Shown piece after piece: positions 14,730-27,732 of a stretch of DNA of 64,000 nt. How positions within the stretch are numbered: position 1 is the stretch's first letter; the number at the start of each line of letters is the position of its first letter. This DNA is from Girardinichthys multiradiatus (taxonomy: Eukaryota; Chordata; Actinopteri; Cyprinodontiformes; Goodeidae): positions 14,752,005 through 14,816,004 of the forward strand of contig NC_061804.1 in the NCBI RefSeq assembly GCF_021462225.1. Reading direction: 5' to 3'. Below the pieces are notes generated by a model. It was given only the letters and a program-made list of their open reading frames with translations, had not been told where the DNA came from and did not search any database. Made by a program: the position numbers and the translations under genes.

Positions 14730-17700
14730 TTTGCCCCTCCTTGAACTGCCACCTTAACGTGGTGGAGGGGTTTGAGTGCCCGAATGATCCTAGAGGCTAT
14801 GTTGTCTGGGGCTTAATTGCCCCTGGTAGGGTCTCCCATGGCAAACAGGCTCTAGGTCACAGGTCAGACAAAGAGCGGTTCAAGACACCCTCATGAGGAC
14901 TATACAATCGAGGCACGTGACTTCACCCGGTATGGCGGAGCCGGGGTCCCAACCCGGAGCCAGGCCTGGGGTCGGGACCCGTCAGAGGGCACCTGGTGGC
15001 TGGGATGCTCCTCGCAGGACCCAGCCGTGCCAACCCCGAAGGAGAGACGCGAGGCCATCCCCCACTGGGTCCACCACCTGCAGGGGGATCCGCGAGGGAC
15101 CGGTGCAAAGAGGATTGGGCGGCAGATAAAGGTGGAGACCTCGGCGGCCCGATCCCCGGATGCTTAGGCTGGCTCTAGGGACGTGGAATGTCACCTCACT
15201 GGGGGGGAAGGAGCCTGAGCGTGGAGGTGAGCCCGACTATTTCTAGTCGATATCTCTCGACCTCCCGCACAGCGTGAGCTCTGGAACCCTTCTCCACGAG
15301 AGGGGCTGGACTCTCTTCTACTCTGGAGTGGCCCACGGCGAGAGGCACAGGCTGGGGTGGGTTTGCTTGTTGCCCCCGAGCTCAGCCGTCTCCTGTTGGG
15401 GTTTACCCCATTAGATGAGAGGGTCGCATCTTTGTGACTTCGGGTTGGGGACAGGTCTCTGACTGTCGTTTCAGTCTACGGGCTGGGTGGTAGTGCAGAG
15501 TACCCGGCCTTTTTGGCGTCCCTGTCGGGGCTGCTGGATAGTACCCTCCCGTGGACCCCATTATTCTGCTGGGGGACTTCAACGCCCACGTGGGAAACGA
15601 CAGTGACACCTGGAGACGTGTGATCAGGAGAAATGGCCTCCCCGATCTGAATCCGAGTGGTGTTTCGTTATTGGACTTTTGTGCTAGTTACGGATTGTCC
15701 ATAATGAACACCATGTTCAACCATCAGTGCACTTGGCACCAGGACACCCTAGGCAGGAGGTCGATGATCGACTTTGTTGTCGTATTGTCAGACCTTCGGC
15801 CACACGTTTTGGACACTCAGGTCAAGAGAGGGGCTGAGGTGTCCACTGATCACCACCTGGTGGTGAGTTGGATCTGGTGGAAGAGGAGAAAGTCGGACAG
15901 ACTTAGCAGGCCCAAGCGCTGGGAACATCTGGCAAAGCCCTTGGCCAGGGACATATTCAACTCCCACCTCCAGGAGAGCTTTGACCAGATCCCGGGGGAT
16001 GTTGGAGACATAGAGTCCAAGTGGACCATGTTCTCCGCATCTATTGTCAATGCTGCTGCCCGTAGCTGCGGCAGTAAGGTCTGCGGTGCCTGTCGCGGCG
16101 GAAATCCCCGAACCCTGGGGTGGACAACGGCAGTAAGGGATGCTGTCAAGCTGAAGAAGGAGTCCTATCAGCTGTGGCTGGCTTGTGGGACTCTTGAGGC
16201 AGCTGACGAGTACCGTGAGGCCAAGGATGCCGCGGCCTGGGCCATGGCAGAGGCAAAAACCGGGCCTGGAAGGAGTTCGATGAGACCATGGAAAAGGACT
16301 ACCGGTTGGCCTTGAAGCGATTCTGGCAAGCCATACGGCGCCTTAGGAGGGGGAAGCAGTGCTTCGCCAACACTGTTTACATTGGGGGTGGGAGGCTGCT
16401 GACCTCAACTGGGGACATTATCGTGCGGTGGAAGGAGTACTTCGAGGATCTCCTCAATCCTGCCATCACGCATTCCTTGGTGGAAACAGAGGCTGGGGAC
16501 TCAGGGTTAGACTCTTTCATCACTCAGGCTAAAGTCACTGAGGTGGTTAAAAAGCTCTGTGGTGGCAGGGCTTTGGGGGTGGATGAGTTCCGCTCTGAGT
16601 ACTTCAAGTCTCTGGATGTTGTAGGGCTGCCATGGTTGACACGCCTCTTCAACATTCCGTGGCGGTCGGGGACAGTGCCTCTGGACTGGCAGACTGGGGT
16701 GGTGGTAGAGTGTGTTCCAACTACAGGGGGATCACAATCCTCAGCACCCCTGGTAAGGCCTACGCCAGGGTATTGGAGAGGAGAGTCCGGCCGATAGTTG
16801 AACCTTGGCTTCAGGAGGAGCTGTATGGTTTTTGTCCCAGACGTGGAACACTGGATCAGCTCTATACCCTCTACAGGGTACTCGAAGTTTCATAGGAGTT
16901 TGCCCAACCGGTCCACATGTGTTTTGTGGACCTGGAGAAAGCATTCGACTGTGTCTCTCGTGGTGCCCTGTGGGGGGGTTCTCCAGGAGTATGGAATTGG
17001 GGGCCCTTTATTAGGGACCATCCGGTCTCTGTACAAGTGGAGCAGGAGTTTGTTCCGCATTGCCGGCACTAAGTCAGACCTGTTCCCGGTGCATGTTGGA
17101 CTCTGGCAGGGCTGCCCTTTGTCACCGGTCCTGTTCATAACTTTTATGGACAGGATTTCTAGGCGCAGCCAAGGGCCGGAGGGGGTCTGGTTTGGGGACC
17201 AGTGGATTTCGTATCTTCTTTTTGCGGATGACGTGATCCTGCTAGCCCCCCCTCGAGCCAAGACCTACAATATGCGCTGGGGCGGTTCACAGCCGAGTGT
17301 GAAGCGGCTGTGATGAAGATCAGCTCCTCCAAGTCCGAGGCCATGGTTCTCGACCAGAAAAAGGTGGCTTGTCAACTTCAGGTCTGAGGGGAGTTCCTGA
17401 CTCAAGTGGAGGAGTTCAAGTATCTCGGGGTCTTGTTCACGAGTGAGGGAAGAATGGAGCGGGAGATTGACAAACGGATCGGTGCGGCTGCCGCAGTAAT
17501 GGGGAAATTGTGCCGTTCCGTTGTGGTGAAGAGAGAGCTGAGCCGAAAAACGAAGCTCTCGATTTACCAGTCAGTCTACGTTCCTACACTCACCTATGGC
17601 CATGAACTTTGGGTCATGACCGAAAGAACGAGATCCCGGATACAAGCGGCTGAAATGAGCTTCCTCCGTAGGGCACTCCATTAGAGATAGGGTGATGATC

Positions 17701-18022
17701 TCGGCCATCCGGGAGAGGCTCGGAGAAGAGGCTCCACATCGAGAGGAGCCAGTTGAGGTGGCTCGGGCATCTATATCGGATGCCTCCTGGATGCCTTCCT
17801 CGAGAGGTGTTCCAGGCACATCCCACCGGGAGGAGGCCCAAGGGACGGCCCAGGACACACTGGAGGGACAATATCTCTCGGCTGGCCTGGGCACACCTTG
17901 GGCTCCCCCCGGAGGAGCTGGTGGAGGTGTCTGGGGAGAGGGATGTTTGGGTGTCTCTGCTGAGTCCGTTGCCCCCGCGACCCGGTCCCGTATAAAGCGG
18001 AACACGAGTACAAGTACGAGGT
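14730..18022 (+). mobile_element. Near full-length APE-type LINE, inactivated
   Basis: A 3.3-kb block much richer in GC than its surroundings. It has a 5' leader (CCACCTTAACGTGGTGGAGG), an endonuclease, a reverse transcriptase and a 3' end at the usual CCCGGTCCCGTATAAAGCGG-like position. This is a widespread fish non-LTR family, often left in annotations as reverse-transcriptase-like proteins. I cannot assign the clade with confidence (RTE- or I/Nimb-like). The usual ATGGATGG-type tail is missing or mutated. It sits in intron 1 of the STK32 gene, opposite to the direction of transcription. Confidence 0.9.
15159..17995 (+). pseudogene. Broken LINE endonuclease / reverse transcriptase
   Basis: Domains are in order but scattered over frames. 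The endonuclease start is near 15177 (GTWNVTSL). The main endonuclease piece is 15551-16315, with [26 protein letters not shown] and the STDHHLV box. Reverse transcriptase spans 16288-17300, with NYRGITIL, GCPLSPVLF near 17107-17136 and the catalytic FADDVILLA at 17221-17247. A C-terminal part covers 17406-17684 (EEFKYLGVLFTSEG, YGHELWVMTERTRSRIQAAE) and 17753-17995. At least four frameshifts or stops separate these, so the copy is dead, although both YADD-type aspartates survive. Confidence 0.88.
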
Positions 18023-20534
18023 TTGTTTTGACATAAAGTATATTTTTAGAGAGTATTTTTTAACTTTAGTTATGTGGTTAAACAATAGAATACCAACTAA
18101 AAATTCTAATGTTTATTAAGAATCATTCACATATCAATGTCTAATATCATTTTTAATAATGAAAACAAAATTACAAAAAATGATTTATTTGCACTTAAAC
18201 CACAAAAATAAACATTTCTTAATTATCAACCAGTTCACCTTGGTGGATTTATTTGGGTATTATTATTATTTGGGTCGTTACCATGTAGCAGGTATCCGGT
18301 TCTAATTGATGGTCTCACATTTTCCTCAAGCCCCTTCTGATACAGGGTAGAATTCATGCTGGATTCTATGATAGTGAGGTCCTCCTGCAGCAAAGCACCC
18401 CTAAAACATGTTACATCCACCTCAGTGCTGTATTACAGGTTATTGTCCTGGAATTATTTGTTTGGTTCATCTAAAACATGTCATCTGTTCTGGTGTCCAA
18501 ATGGTTCAGTTTTCAACTCATGTGTCCGAAGTACACTATTCCAGAAGTCCTCGGCTTTGTCTCCATTCTACCTAGCAAACGTTCGGCGCACCATTATGTT
18601 TTTCTTAGAGAACAAAAGTTTCCTTCTCAAATACCTTCTGTAAAATTTTAACTTGTGCAGTCTATTGCTGTGTTGCACAGGTATGCATTTTCATATCAAC
18701 AGTAGCAAGAATCTGCTGTAGGTCCTGTTTTGACAATTTAAGATACTGTTTTTCAAATATCTAGCAGTCTAGTTTCAGGGTGAACTTGCTTGGACAGTCA
18801 AACCTGGGCATGTTTGCCCCTTATTTTAAATGGACTCCACTTGTAGAGTATTTTCTGTACAGTGAATTAATTGATTACAAACTTTTTTGAGACCTCTTCA
18901 AACGTCTTACCAGATTCACAAACTCCTACAGTCTTCTTTCTGAAGGCCTCAGACACCTCATTTGATCTTACCAAAGTGTTCACTCTCACTGCAGCAAGGA
19001 GAACAACAAACTGAATGTCTTCAGGTTGAAACAGATGAAACCTTCTTAAAAATGCTGATTAACAATATTCTCATTATGTGCACCTCGTTATAAATATGAA
19101 GATTTTCTGATTTATTCCTCAACAAAAATTACACATTTTATTACAATTTATTAAATTTTTATGGTTTTCTCTCAATTTCTTTCAGTTTATTTATATTACT
19201 TGGATGTTTCAGTATGGTTAAAATTAATTTTACATAACCATGTATTCAAACATGTTAGAAAAGCATACAGTTTTTTTTTCTCAACTGTAGGTTTACGCTA
19301 ATGTGGTTAGGTTTCCAAATAATTGAAAGTTGAGCAAAACCTCAAAAACAGAATTCCACTATTCCTTACCTTTCTAAATTCTGGATTTAAGTAAAAAGAA
19401 TTACAGATGAAAAATAAAACAATGGGTGACATGAATGCACCAATTTCTATGTTGATTTGTCCTTCCTAGTAACTAGCTGGGTCAAACTTAACTTCGATCA
19501 GTGAAAGTACCACAGTAAGCGCACCAACAACAATGCTCTTCAGTGTAGACGCAGTGACTAAATGAACAATTCTCAAAGTAAGCTATCTTTCTTATCAGTA
19601 AGGTGTTCAAAGTGAAGTCAAAGGAAGCACACTGAAGGAATGTGATTCATGAAGGAGTGAGACTTTCAGCAGAAGACTAATTGGAGTATACTAAAAGTTA
19701 CTGTATTTTATCTTTCCTAGCTTTTAACCTCAGACACAGAGCATGCTGGATTTGGAAATATTGGGAGCCAGGTAATTTCAGAATTACATTAAGTAGCTAC
19801 ATTTCCTAAGAAACTACACAAAGATCCATTCATTTTAGTTATGCTAGCTGCTAACTTAGATAGGATTTTAAAGAAAGTTCCAAACGTAAACACTGTAATG
19901 ATTCTCTTTTTGTTTTAAAATATTTGCAAAACTGTGATTTATGCAGCTGATGTTAAACCTCAGTTCATAATATAGATATTTGATAACCACTCACAGCAGG
20001 ATGGCTAGAAAGATACACGTTGAATGCTGTTACTATATCTTCTTATATTACAGTTTTTAAGAGAAATTCAAATCAACAAAAATTGTTAACCACAAAATTC
20101 TGATTGGATCATATCTACAAAAAAAAAAACACAGACCCTGAAACCAAAAGCAGATATCTGTTCATTTTAAAGTAATGATCTTAGAGCAGACCTAATATGC
20201 ATTTATTCTAACCTTTCTTTGTCTCAAATCAGCCTATGCAAATGGATTTTAACGTTAAACTGGAGAGAAAATCTGGTTTCATCCTGATGTGGATGAAGTG
20301 CTGTTGTGCCTTTTCTTTCAGTGATTGCCCATTAGGAGATTTGCACAAAATAAAATCTTCTCTGAATCCTCTTGAAAGAACACATTGACTGGTAAAATAT
20401 TGGATTTGGCCTCCAGGTACACGTTAATGTCAGTTTTCCTTTTCTCAATTGCTTGAATGGTCTGATCTGATCTAGCAGATGGTTTTTAATGTGATCAAAC
20501 AATTCTAGCAGGAGTCACTGTTGAATCAGCACAT
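18023..20534. other. STK32 intron 1 with a diverged interspersed repeat
   Basis: About 18100-19340 reads like a decayed fish DNA-transposon family in reverse orientation. For example, the segment near 18935-19010 (TTCTTTCTGAAGGCCTCAGA) resembles a repeat I recall from other fish genomes. No terminal repeats could be fixed. The rest, to 20534, shows nothing recognisable. Confidence 0.35.
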
Positions 20535-21110
20535 CCAATGCCTTGCAAAATAATTCATATCTCTTCTACTCTTTCAGATTTTCATACATTAAAACCACAA
20601 ATGTTCATGTATTTAGTTAGCAAATATTTTGGGGTATGTCTCTTTGCACATTTTCTTATTTATTTAAACAGGAAGGTCTCTTGATACTCATGGTCTCATT
20701 TAAAACAGAGACCTGTTATACACATCTAAAGACATTTTTGCCCAATCCTCTTGGCAAACTAGCTTATGTTTAGTCATTCATGGAGAGCATCTGTGACCAG
20801 CAATTTTCAAGTCTGCAACATACTTTTTTCGTGGATTGCCCTGTATTTGGGTTCATCCATCTTCCCATCAACTTTGACCAACTTCCATGTACCTACTGCA
20901 GAAAAGCATCCCTACAACATAATTCTTTCTATACCATGTACAGCTAAGACCCTAATTATTTATACCCCTGGCAGGTTTTGATTTAAAGAAATTGTTTTAC
21001 TAACATGTTTCTTCTGAGAGGAAGTTATATTAACATTTTGGAGTGGCCCAGCCAGAGTCCCAATTTAAATCTGTAATGCCCAATGCTTTTATTGTCTTTT
21101 AAGAGCTGCC
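20535..21110 (-). mobile_element. Decayed Tc1-like remnant
   Basis: It starts with TGCCTTGCAAAATAATTCAT, a degenerate form of the CAGTGCCTTGCAAAAG terminal repeat seen at 43130 and 35602. The interior (about 20850-20940) matches the reverse-strand style of Tc1-family transposase or 5' leader sequence. No coding capacity is left and the right end is not clear. Confidence 0.5.
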
Positions 21111-24100
21111 TATCTTATTTCATATCAGAAACAAACTTCTTAATTAAATAAAAATTATTTTAAATCTTAATCTGACAGGAATATGAATAATTGTCCATTG
21201 CAATTTAGATAATAATTTGCTTGAATATTTACCACTATTTTCTGACTTTTAGGAATAAAACACAATATTTTTCTATATATAGATATGATTACAGTCATAG
21301 AAAAAGTAAAAAAAACAATATTGAAAAGATTTTATTCATTCTGTGAATTGAATAGCAGAATGAATGATGGGATTTGATTGATGTTAATTATAAATACTAT
21401 TTTTGTTCTTTCAGTATGCTATATTTCTAAACTTCTATTTCTAAACTTGGACAAATTATATAAGTCCAAAACAACACTAAGTATAAACTTAACATTGACT
21501 CATGGCTAAATAAAGTCAAGCCTCAAAATTTAAATCTGGTCTATTGATCAGCTGAAAGTCACTTATCTTGTTAAGGGTAATTATGTCACAATCTAATCAT
21601 GATTGTGTTATGGTTGAGCTGTCTCACAACATTAATAGCAATCTTCTCATCAGATTTGCAACAGGGAAATTTGCAACAGGGAAATTTAAATGATGATTTT
21701 ATGTCTTCCCTCTGAATCTTTCTCTGATTTATCCTGCAAATGATCTAAGTGTCCATTTGTGCCAGAACATCGTCTGTCTTTGGTAACCGAAACATAACCT
21801 GCAGGTCTCTGTGCAATCATGAATAAATTTTGGTGGGCACTAATTGGGTCCAATCAATTAACCAAGATCTCTTATGGCTGCACAGTGTTGGAAAACAGGA
21901 AACATGCACATGTGGTGATGCATGATGTATAAACATCATTCTCGGGAGAGATAAACAAGTCTTGACAGAGTCTACCTTTATACAAACACCTCTTAGAAAA
22001 TCGTCCTATATAGGTTGACTATATGTGTTACATTAATATTTGATTTATTTTTGATCCTGTTGATGTTGAAAATTTGCTGTAGATATATTGTGTTACAGCC
22101 ACAGGGTTGCCTGTTTTATAGAAATAAACTTCTTTGTTTATACAAATGCCACACATGTCAATAACTCAGGTAGAGCAAAATGTATTACCAGCTGATTTTG
22201 TATTATTGCATACATTAAAATGCTTTACACATTTTTGTGCTGTATATTATTTAAAATGACATCCTATGTACATTTGGCTGCAGCACGTGGATTCACAGCT
22301 TTACAGAGGAACCAACGACAAGAAGCTGTTGCAATATCACCTTGGAGAGACAGTGAAAAGTAAATTTGCATCTTTATTTCTTCTCAGAGCAGTGATTGTA
22401 TGATGAGTGTTAATATATATGCTTAAAATGCAGAATGCTTACTCATCTAAAAATATTAGAATTGGAAATTTTTGACAAATGAGAAGCAAGTATGTCCCGA
22501 ATCATTTAACAAAATGACTAAACAGATTGGATACTTAAATCATGTTTTATAAGATTTTGATTCAGATTGGAGGTTTTTAGGCACTTCTGACAGTTAGCTG
22601 GAAGCACATTTTAGCTACTTTGTTCCCCAGTGGTATACCACTGTTTTAAACAGTAATGGTTTCAAACTGCTAAGTTTCCATCATGCCGCTTTTCTGTTCA
22701 AGGGAGTGATGTAGTGATGCCAGCGGCAGGATTTACAAGCATAAACAAAACCCTGAAATTACTAGTAATAGTTATAGTATATGCAGTAGGGAGTAAGAAG
22801 ATGAGATGTATAATTTTAATTTGAAGCATATGCTCGGCCAAATATAAGGATGACTACATGGAGTTAATCTTTCATTATTCTTTTAAAAAAAATGGCATGG
22901 GAAGAATTCTGAAATAGATTTGGTGACCTGAAGTGATGACATGAATGCTGCATGACACTTCCTGTTGTCCCACACTGCTGGCAATATTTTTGCCAATTCA
23001 GCTATGCATGGTATCACCAGTGTGATTTATGATTGGCCACACAGGACAGGTGGAGAAAAATAATTCTTTTTTTTTTTAAATTACAGATAACATTATTATA
23101 ACTGTTATAAATAAGTTAATCTTTTGTTTAAATAGAAACAATTAGATCGCATTATAGATGTTTCTACACTGAGAATTAGCACACTATGAGAATTTCCTAC
23201 CAAATCATTCCTGTTACACACAAATCCCACTTTTAATTGAGCCCTTGGTTATACACTGTGTTTCAGCAGCCTACAAAGCGATGAGGAAATGCAACTGCTA
23301 CACTTCAATGTCGAGCAAAAACAGCAAAGTAGAGGATAATCCATTAGGTTCCTACAACTTCAAAAGGAGAACCCTTTCCTGTTGCTGACGCAAGTTTCAT
23401 CACTGAGGGGATTATGTTCCCATTGGAGTTTTTTAAACAAAAAGGTTGTGTTATTGCTACTGTCACTCTGTTGCCCTCAGCAAAGAAAAGAAGGACCTGT
23501 TGTCTGTTGAGGTGAGCTGTGGCGTCAACCCAAAGTTCAAAAAAGATCTGTCATGTGCGACATTTCCAAAACAGCTCTCTAGAAGACAAGGCTTTCAGGT
23601 TAACCATGAATAATGACTTCTTTGATAAAAGTTGCCTTCACTAAAATAGACGACTAAAAATGATTTGTATGACGCAAGACGTTGGCAAAAGGGGTGATTA
23701 AATAAAGCGCAAAGAGCAAACAGCTATGTAAAAATGTTTTTTTCTTTATCTCACGTATTTCTTAATAAATGTCAAAGCAGTCCAGTTAATTGAAACTTGA
23801 TAACAAGAAAGAACTACTAAATTGCCTCTGATGCTATACAGATCAGAAATACCTGTATTGTTGTAATAAAACCTTGAAGCCAGTGATATAATAAAAATCT
23901 AACTGACTGGTTTCAGAGTCCTTGGGTTGCAGCCAGATTGGAATTCAATTCAGACTCTGACTCAGATAAATTAAATCTCAATGTATTCTATGCAGGACAT
24001 GCAATAGAAAAATTAATTCAAACCAGCAGCTCTGCCTATCAGAAGCCCTTTTGACCAAGTCCCCTTTGAGCAAGCTCACCTTGACTTCCAGCAGCCTAGA

Positions 24101-25557
24101 AAAACGCAGAAGCATGGCGAGATTCGGCTAGTAAATAAAAAATTATGAAGAAGAAAACTCAAAACTTGTCTGCACGTATCTTTGCTAACAGGAAAGTTTT
24201 CAAAGGTTCTTAAAAGTTAGGGTATCAAAACCACAAAAATGTTAGGTTATACCGTCCTTCCAGAGGGATTTTAATATGGTGCTATAAAAACTGTCAAGTG
24301 ACATGAGGCTTCTACAGGTGTGCGGAACAACATAAACTGGTGCAGAGCTGCAAACCCACCCCCACTGCTGCATACTGTTGGTCAGCAAGCTGAAAAGTCA
24401 TCTACTACACTCTTCCCATGCATAAGAACGACAAAATCATCTGTGTGTAAATATTTCACGATCCAAAAACATGGACAATCACTTAACTTTAGATGTTGAA
24501 ACTTGAAATATATTTACTCAATTAGATTTCACAGTCTATCCTGGACACATTGATACAAAATGATGTTTTCTGGTTTTCATTATCTGTCCCTTTTAGAGAT
24601 TGTATAACATTTTATGAGCATAAAACATGACGTTTGTCTGACGCTTATCTTCTGACTACTATGCTTGTAGATGTGATTGACATCAGTGTGCAGATTAGAA
24701 ATGTGGGTTCTGTGATTAGCTTCATGTCATAATACAAGCAAGAACTGCTTGTGTTGATTTATTTTTGAACCCAGCCTTGACATATAATGTCAAGGGAATG
24801 CTGGGTTTCCTCAAATAGAAAACCTTTTATCAACGTTTATCAATAAAAAACTGAATTTGATAGCATTGTTGACAACTAGAATCGAATGAGATTGCATGTA
24901 AATGACGTTCAATAAGTCCGTATAGTTGGATTGAATTAACTAGTTATTTCTATATGCAAATTAGATTTTTCCAATTTCTGAATTAAAACTACAGTTGTCA
25001 AACTAAAGTGATACTTCTGTTAAACAGACAATTTCCGTCTCTTCCCAAGCAAAAAGCTCCATATCATGAGCAGACTGGCGAAAAGGTAAAATTATCAAAA
25101 GGTAAGCACATTTAATAGAGAAGAACTTGAAAATTTTTGCATGTGTTTATTCTATATTTTTGCTATGCATCACAATCAAGATACCAACCAATATATGGTA
25201 TAGATAACATTAATATAGCTGTACTATTTAAAATGTAATATAATATTTGTAGTGGAAATAATTGTTTTTTTCTGTTTAAAATAAAATCCATTAAACTGTG
25301 TTACAATGAATTTGTCTTATTTACAAAATTATGAAACATTGCAATTTAATGCAATTGCACAAAAACCAAAACAAATACCAGTATGCTGTTTTTCAACCTA
25401 AACAGTCTTTGACTGTTAAGTATTCTTAATTTGGTCAGGTAGCAATAACACTTCGACGATGCAATGGAAAAGATGCTGAATGCTGCTTACACAACCCGTG
25501 TCAGTTCATTTCTGGGCAGCAAGGGGAAAGAATGATTATCTAGATTTTAATACTCAC
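21111..25557. other. STK32 intron 1, distal part
   Basis: About 4.4 kb of AT-rich intron with no gene seen. A 17-bp tandem duplication (TTTGCAACAGGGAAATT-type unit) is near 21654-21689. Confidence 0.6.
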
Positions 25558-25609
25558 CCTCATCCCTGTCATCAGTGACCGGGTTCTTGCTGGATTGTCC
25601 GAGCCCCAT
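25558..25609 (-). CDS. stk32a: STK32 family kinase, coding exon 1 (start codon)
   Basis: The protein begins at the ATG at 25609-25607: MGLGQSSKNPVTDDRDE plus one base, ending at a GTGAGTA donor. The MGxxxS start (Gly2, Ser6) fits an N-myristoylation signal, which other STK32 proteins also have at this site, so membrane attachment is likely. The tail before the kinase domain is short (17 residues), as is usual for STK32A/B and unlike the longer STK32C N-terminus. No other in-frame ATG precedes it closely. STK32 kinases are little-studied AGC-related Ser/Thr kinases. CYTL1 lies next to STK32B in human 4p16, which argues for the B paralogue, whereas exon 3 residues favour A. Confidence 0.85.
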
Positions 25610-26060
25610 GGCTGCCTGCTCTTCCTACAGATCGTCCTCTTGCTATACTCAGCCTAGTTTAGAGCAGCTCTCCTTCATAGCCTGGTCAACGACTCAGCTC
25701 ACAGGGAGACTCATGGGCTGGATCCCGTTTTGCTGACTTAAAGTGCTCCTCTTAGGCCACACATCACCACACACACACAAATTGAAGGGCTGGGGGCGTT
25801 GAACTCTAAAGGCACCAGCACGCACACTCTGACAGGGAGAACCCCCTACGCTGGCTGTCTGTCTTCAATGACGCTTTAGACCACTGCAGGGAGACGGACG
25901 ACTCTTTCCGGCTGAGAGGAGGAGGAGGGAGGTAATGTGCTTGCGGCTATGACCCTCTGTTGACTGAGAGTATAACCTGTGAGGGGAGGCAAGAAAACAT
26001 GACACCACCAGCTGATTGAAGGCAGGCGGGACACAAAGAAGGAACAATAAGGAAATGATA
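25610..26060 (-). promoter_or_regulatory. Probable STK32 5' UTR and promoter region
   Basis: GC-richer sequence directly upstream of the STK32 start codon, ending near the Tc1 element at 26124. A pyrimidine-rich stretch ending in CAG on the minus strand (acceptor dinucleotide at 25829-25830) could be a splice acceptor from an upstream non-coding exon. No TATA box is evident. The role is inferred from position only. Confidence 0.4.
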
Positions 26061-26123
26061 GAATGCTAATTTTCTAATAGAAACTAAGACTTTTCTTTCA
26101 TTTTAAACAAGCTCAGACCTATA

Positions 26124-27732
26124 CAGTTCCTTCTCAAAATATTAGCATATTGTGATAAAGTTCATTATTTTCCATAATGTCATGATGAAAATTTAACATT
26201 CATATATTTTAGATTCATTGCACACTAACTGAAATATTTCAGGTCTTTTATTGTCTTAATACGGATGATTTTGGCATACAGCTCATGAAAACCCAAAATT
26301 CCTATTTCACAAAATTAGCATATCATTAAAAGGGTCTCTAAACGAGCTATGAACCTAAACATCTGAATCAATGAGTTAACTCTAAACACCTGCAAAAGAT
26401 TCCTGAGGCCTTTAAAACTCCCAGCCTGGTTCATCACTCAAAACCCCAATCATGGGTAAGACTGCCGACCTGACTGCTGTCCAGAAGGCCACTATTGACA
26501 CCCTCAAGCAAGAGGGTAAGACACAGAAAGAAATTTCTGAACGAATAGGCTGTTCCCAGAGTGCTGTATCAAGGCACCTCAGTGGGAAGTCTGTGGGAAG
26601 GAAAAAGTGTGGCAGAAAACGCTGCACAACGAGAAGAGGTGACCGGACCTGAGGAAGATTGTGGAGAAGGGCCGATTCCAGACCTTGGGGGACCTGCGGA
26701 AGCAGTGGACTGAGTCTGGAGTAGAAACATCCAGAGCCACCGTGCACAGGCGTGTGCAGGAAATGGGCTACAGGTGCCGCATTCCCCAGGTCAAGCCACT
26801 TTTGAACCAGAAACAGCGGCAGAAGCGCCTGACCTGGGCTACAGAGAAGCAGCACTGGACTGTTGCTCAGTGGTCCAAAGTACTTTTTTCAGATGAAAGC
26901 AAATTCTGCATGTCATTCGGAAATCAAGGTGCCAGAGTCTGGAGGAAGACTGGGGAGAAGGAAATGCCAAAATGCCAGAAGTCCAGTGTCAAGTACCCAC
27001 AGTCAGTGATGGTCTGGGGTGCCGTGTCAGCTGCTGGTGTTGGTCCACTGTGTTTTATCAAGGGCAGGGTCAATGCAGCTAGCTATCAGGAGATTTTGGA
27101 GCACTTCATGCTTCCATCTGCTGAAAAGCTTTATGGAGATGAAGATTTCATTTTTCAGCACGACCTGGTACCTGCTCACAGTGCCAAAACCACTGGTAAA
27201 TGGTTTACTGACCATGGTATCACTGTGCTCAATTGGCCTGCCAACTCTCCTGACCTGAACCCCATAGAGAATCTGTGGGATATTGTGAAGAGAACGTTGA
27301 GAGACTCAAGACCCAACACTCTGGATGAGCTAAAGGCCGCTATCGAAGCATCCTGGGCCTCCATAAGACCTCAGCAGTGCCACAGGCTGATTGCCTCCAT
27401 GCCACGCTGCATTGAAGCAGTCATTTCTGCAAAAGGATTCCCGACCAAGTATTGAGTGCATAACTGTACATGATTATTTGAAGGTTGACGTTTTTTGTAT
27501 TAAAAACACTTTTCTTTTATTGGTCGGATGAAATATGCTAATTTTGTGAGATAGGAATTTTGGGTTTTCATGAGCTGTATGCCAAAATCATCCGTATTAA
27601 GACAATAAAAGATCTGAAATATTTCAGTTAGTGTGCAATGAATCTAAAATATATGAATGTTAAATTTTCATCATGACATTATGGAAAATAATGAACTTTA
27701 TCACAATATGCTAATATTTTGAGAAAGACCTG
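26124..27732 (+). mobile_element. Tc1-like transposon with 200-bp terminal inverted repeats
   Basis: A 1609-bp element flanked by TA. Left repeat 26124-26323 and right repeat 27533-27732 are each 200 nt and nearly identical, both containing TCTCAAAATATTAGCATATT. Such long repeats are found in some fish Tc1 families. The transposase between them is broken by one frameshift. The element lies about 500 bp upstream of the STK32 start codon. Confidence 0.95.
26452..27455 (+). pseudogene. Tc1-like transposase (DD34E) with one frameshift
   Basis: The first piece (26452-26652, 66 codons) is the helix-turn-helix DNA-binding region (KTQKEISERIGCSQSAVSRH, GRKR motif). The second (26661-27455, 264 codons) carries the catalytic core: FSDESKF, FIFQHDLVPAHSAK and NPIENLWD, with 34 residues between the second Asp and the Glu, ending GFPTKY. 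A single-base loss near 26649, in the ACCTGAGG context, shifts the frame. All three catalytic residues remain, so this is a recent casualty. Confidence 0.93.

Noticed and set aside
17571..18005. Minus-strand frames over the GC-rich LINE
   Set aside because: They are antisense shadows of the LINE C-terminal coding region, Pro/Ser/Arg-rich because of high GC.
26412..26855. 147-codon minus-strand frame over the DD34E transposon
   Set aside because: It is the antisense shadow of the transposase coding region.
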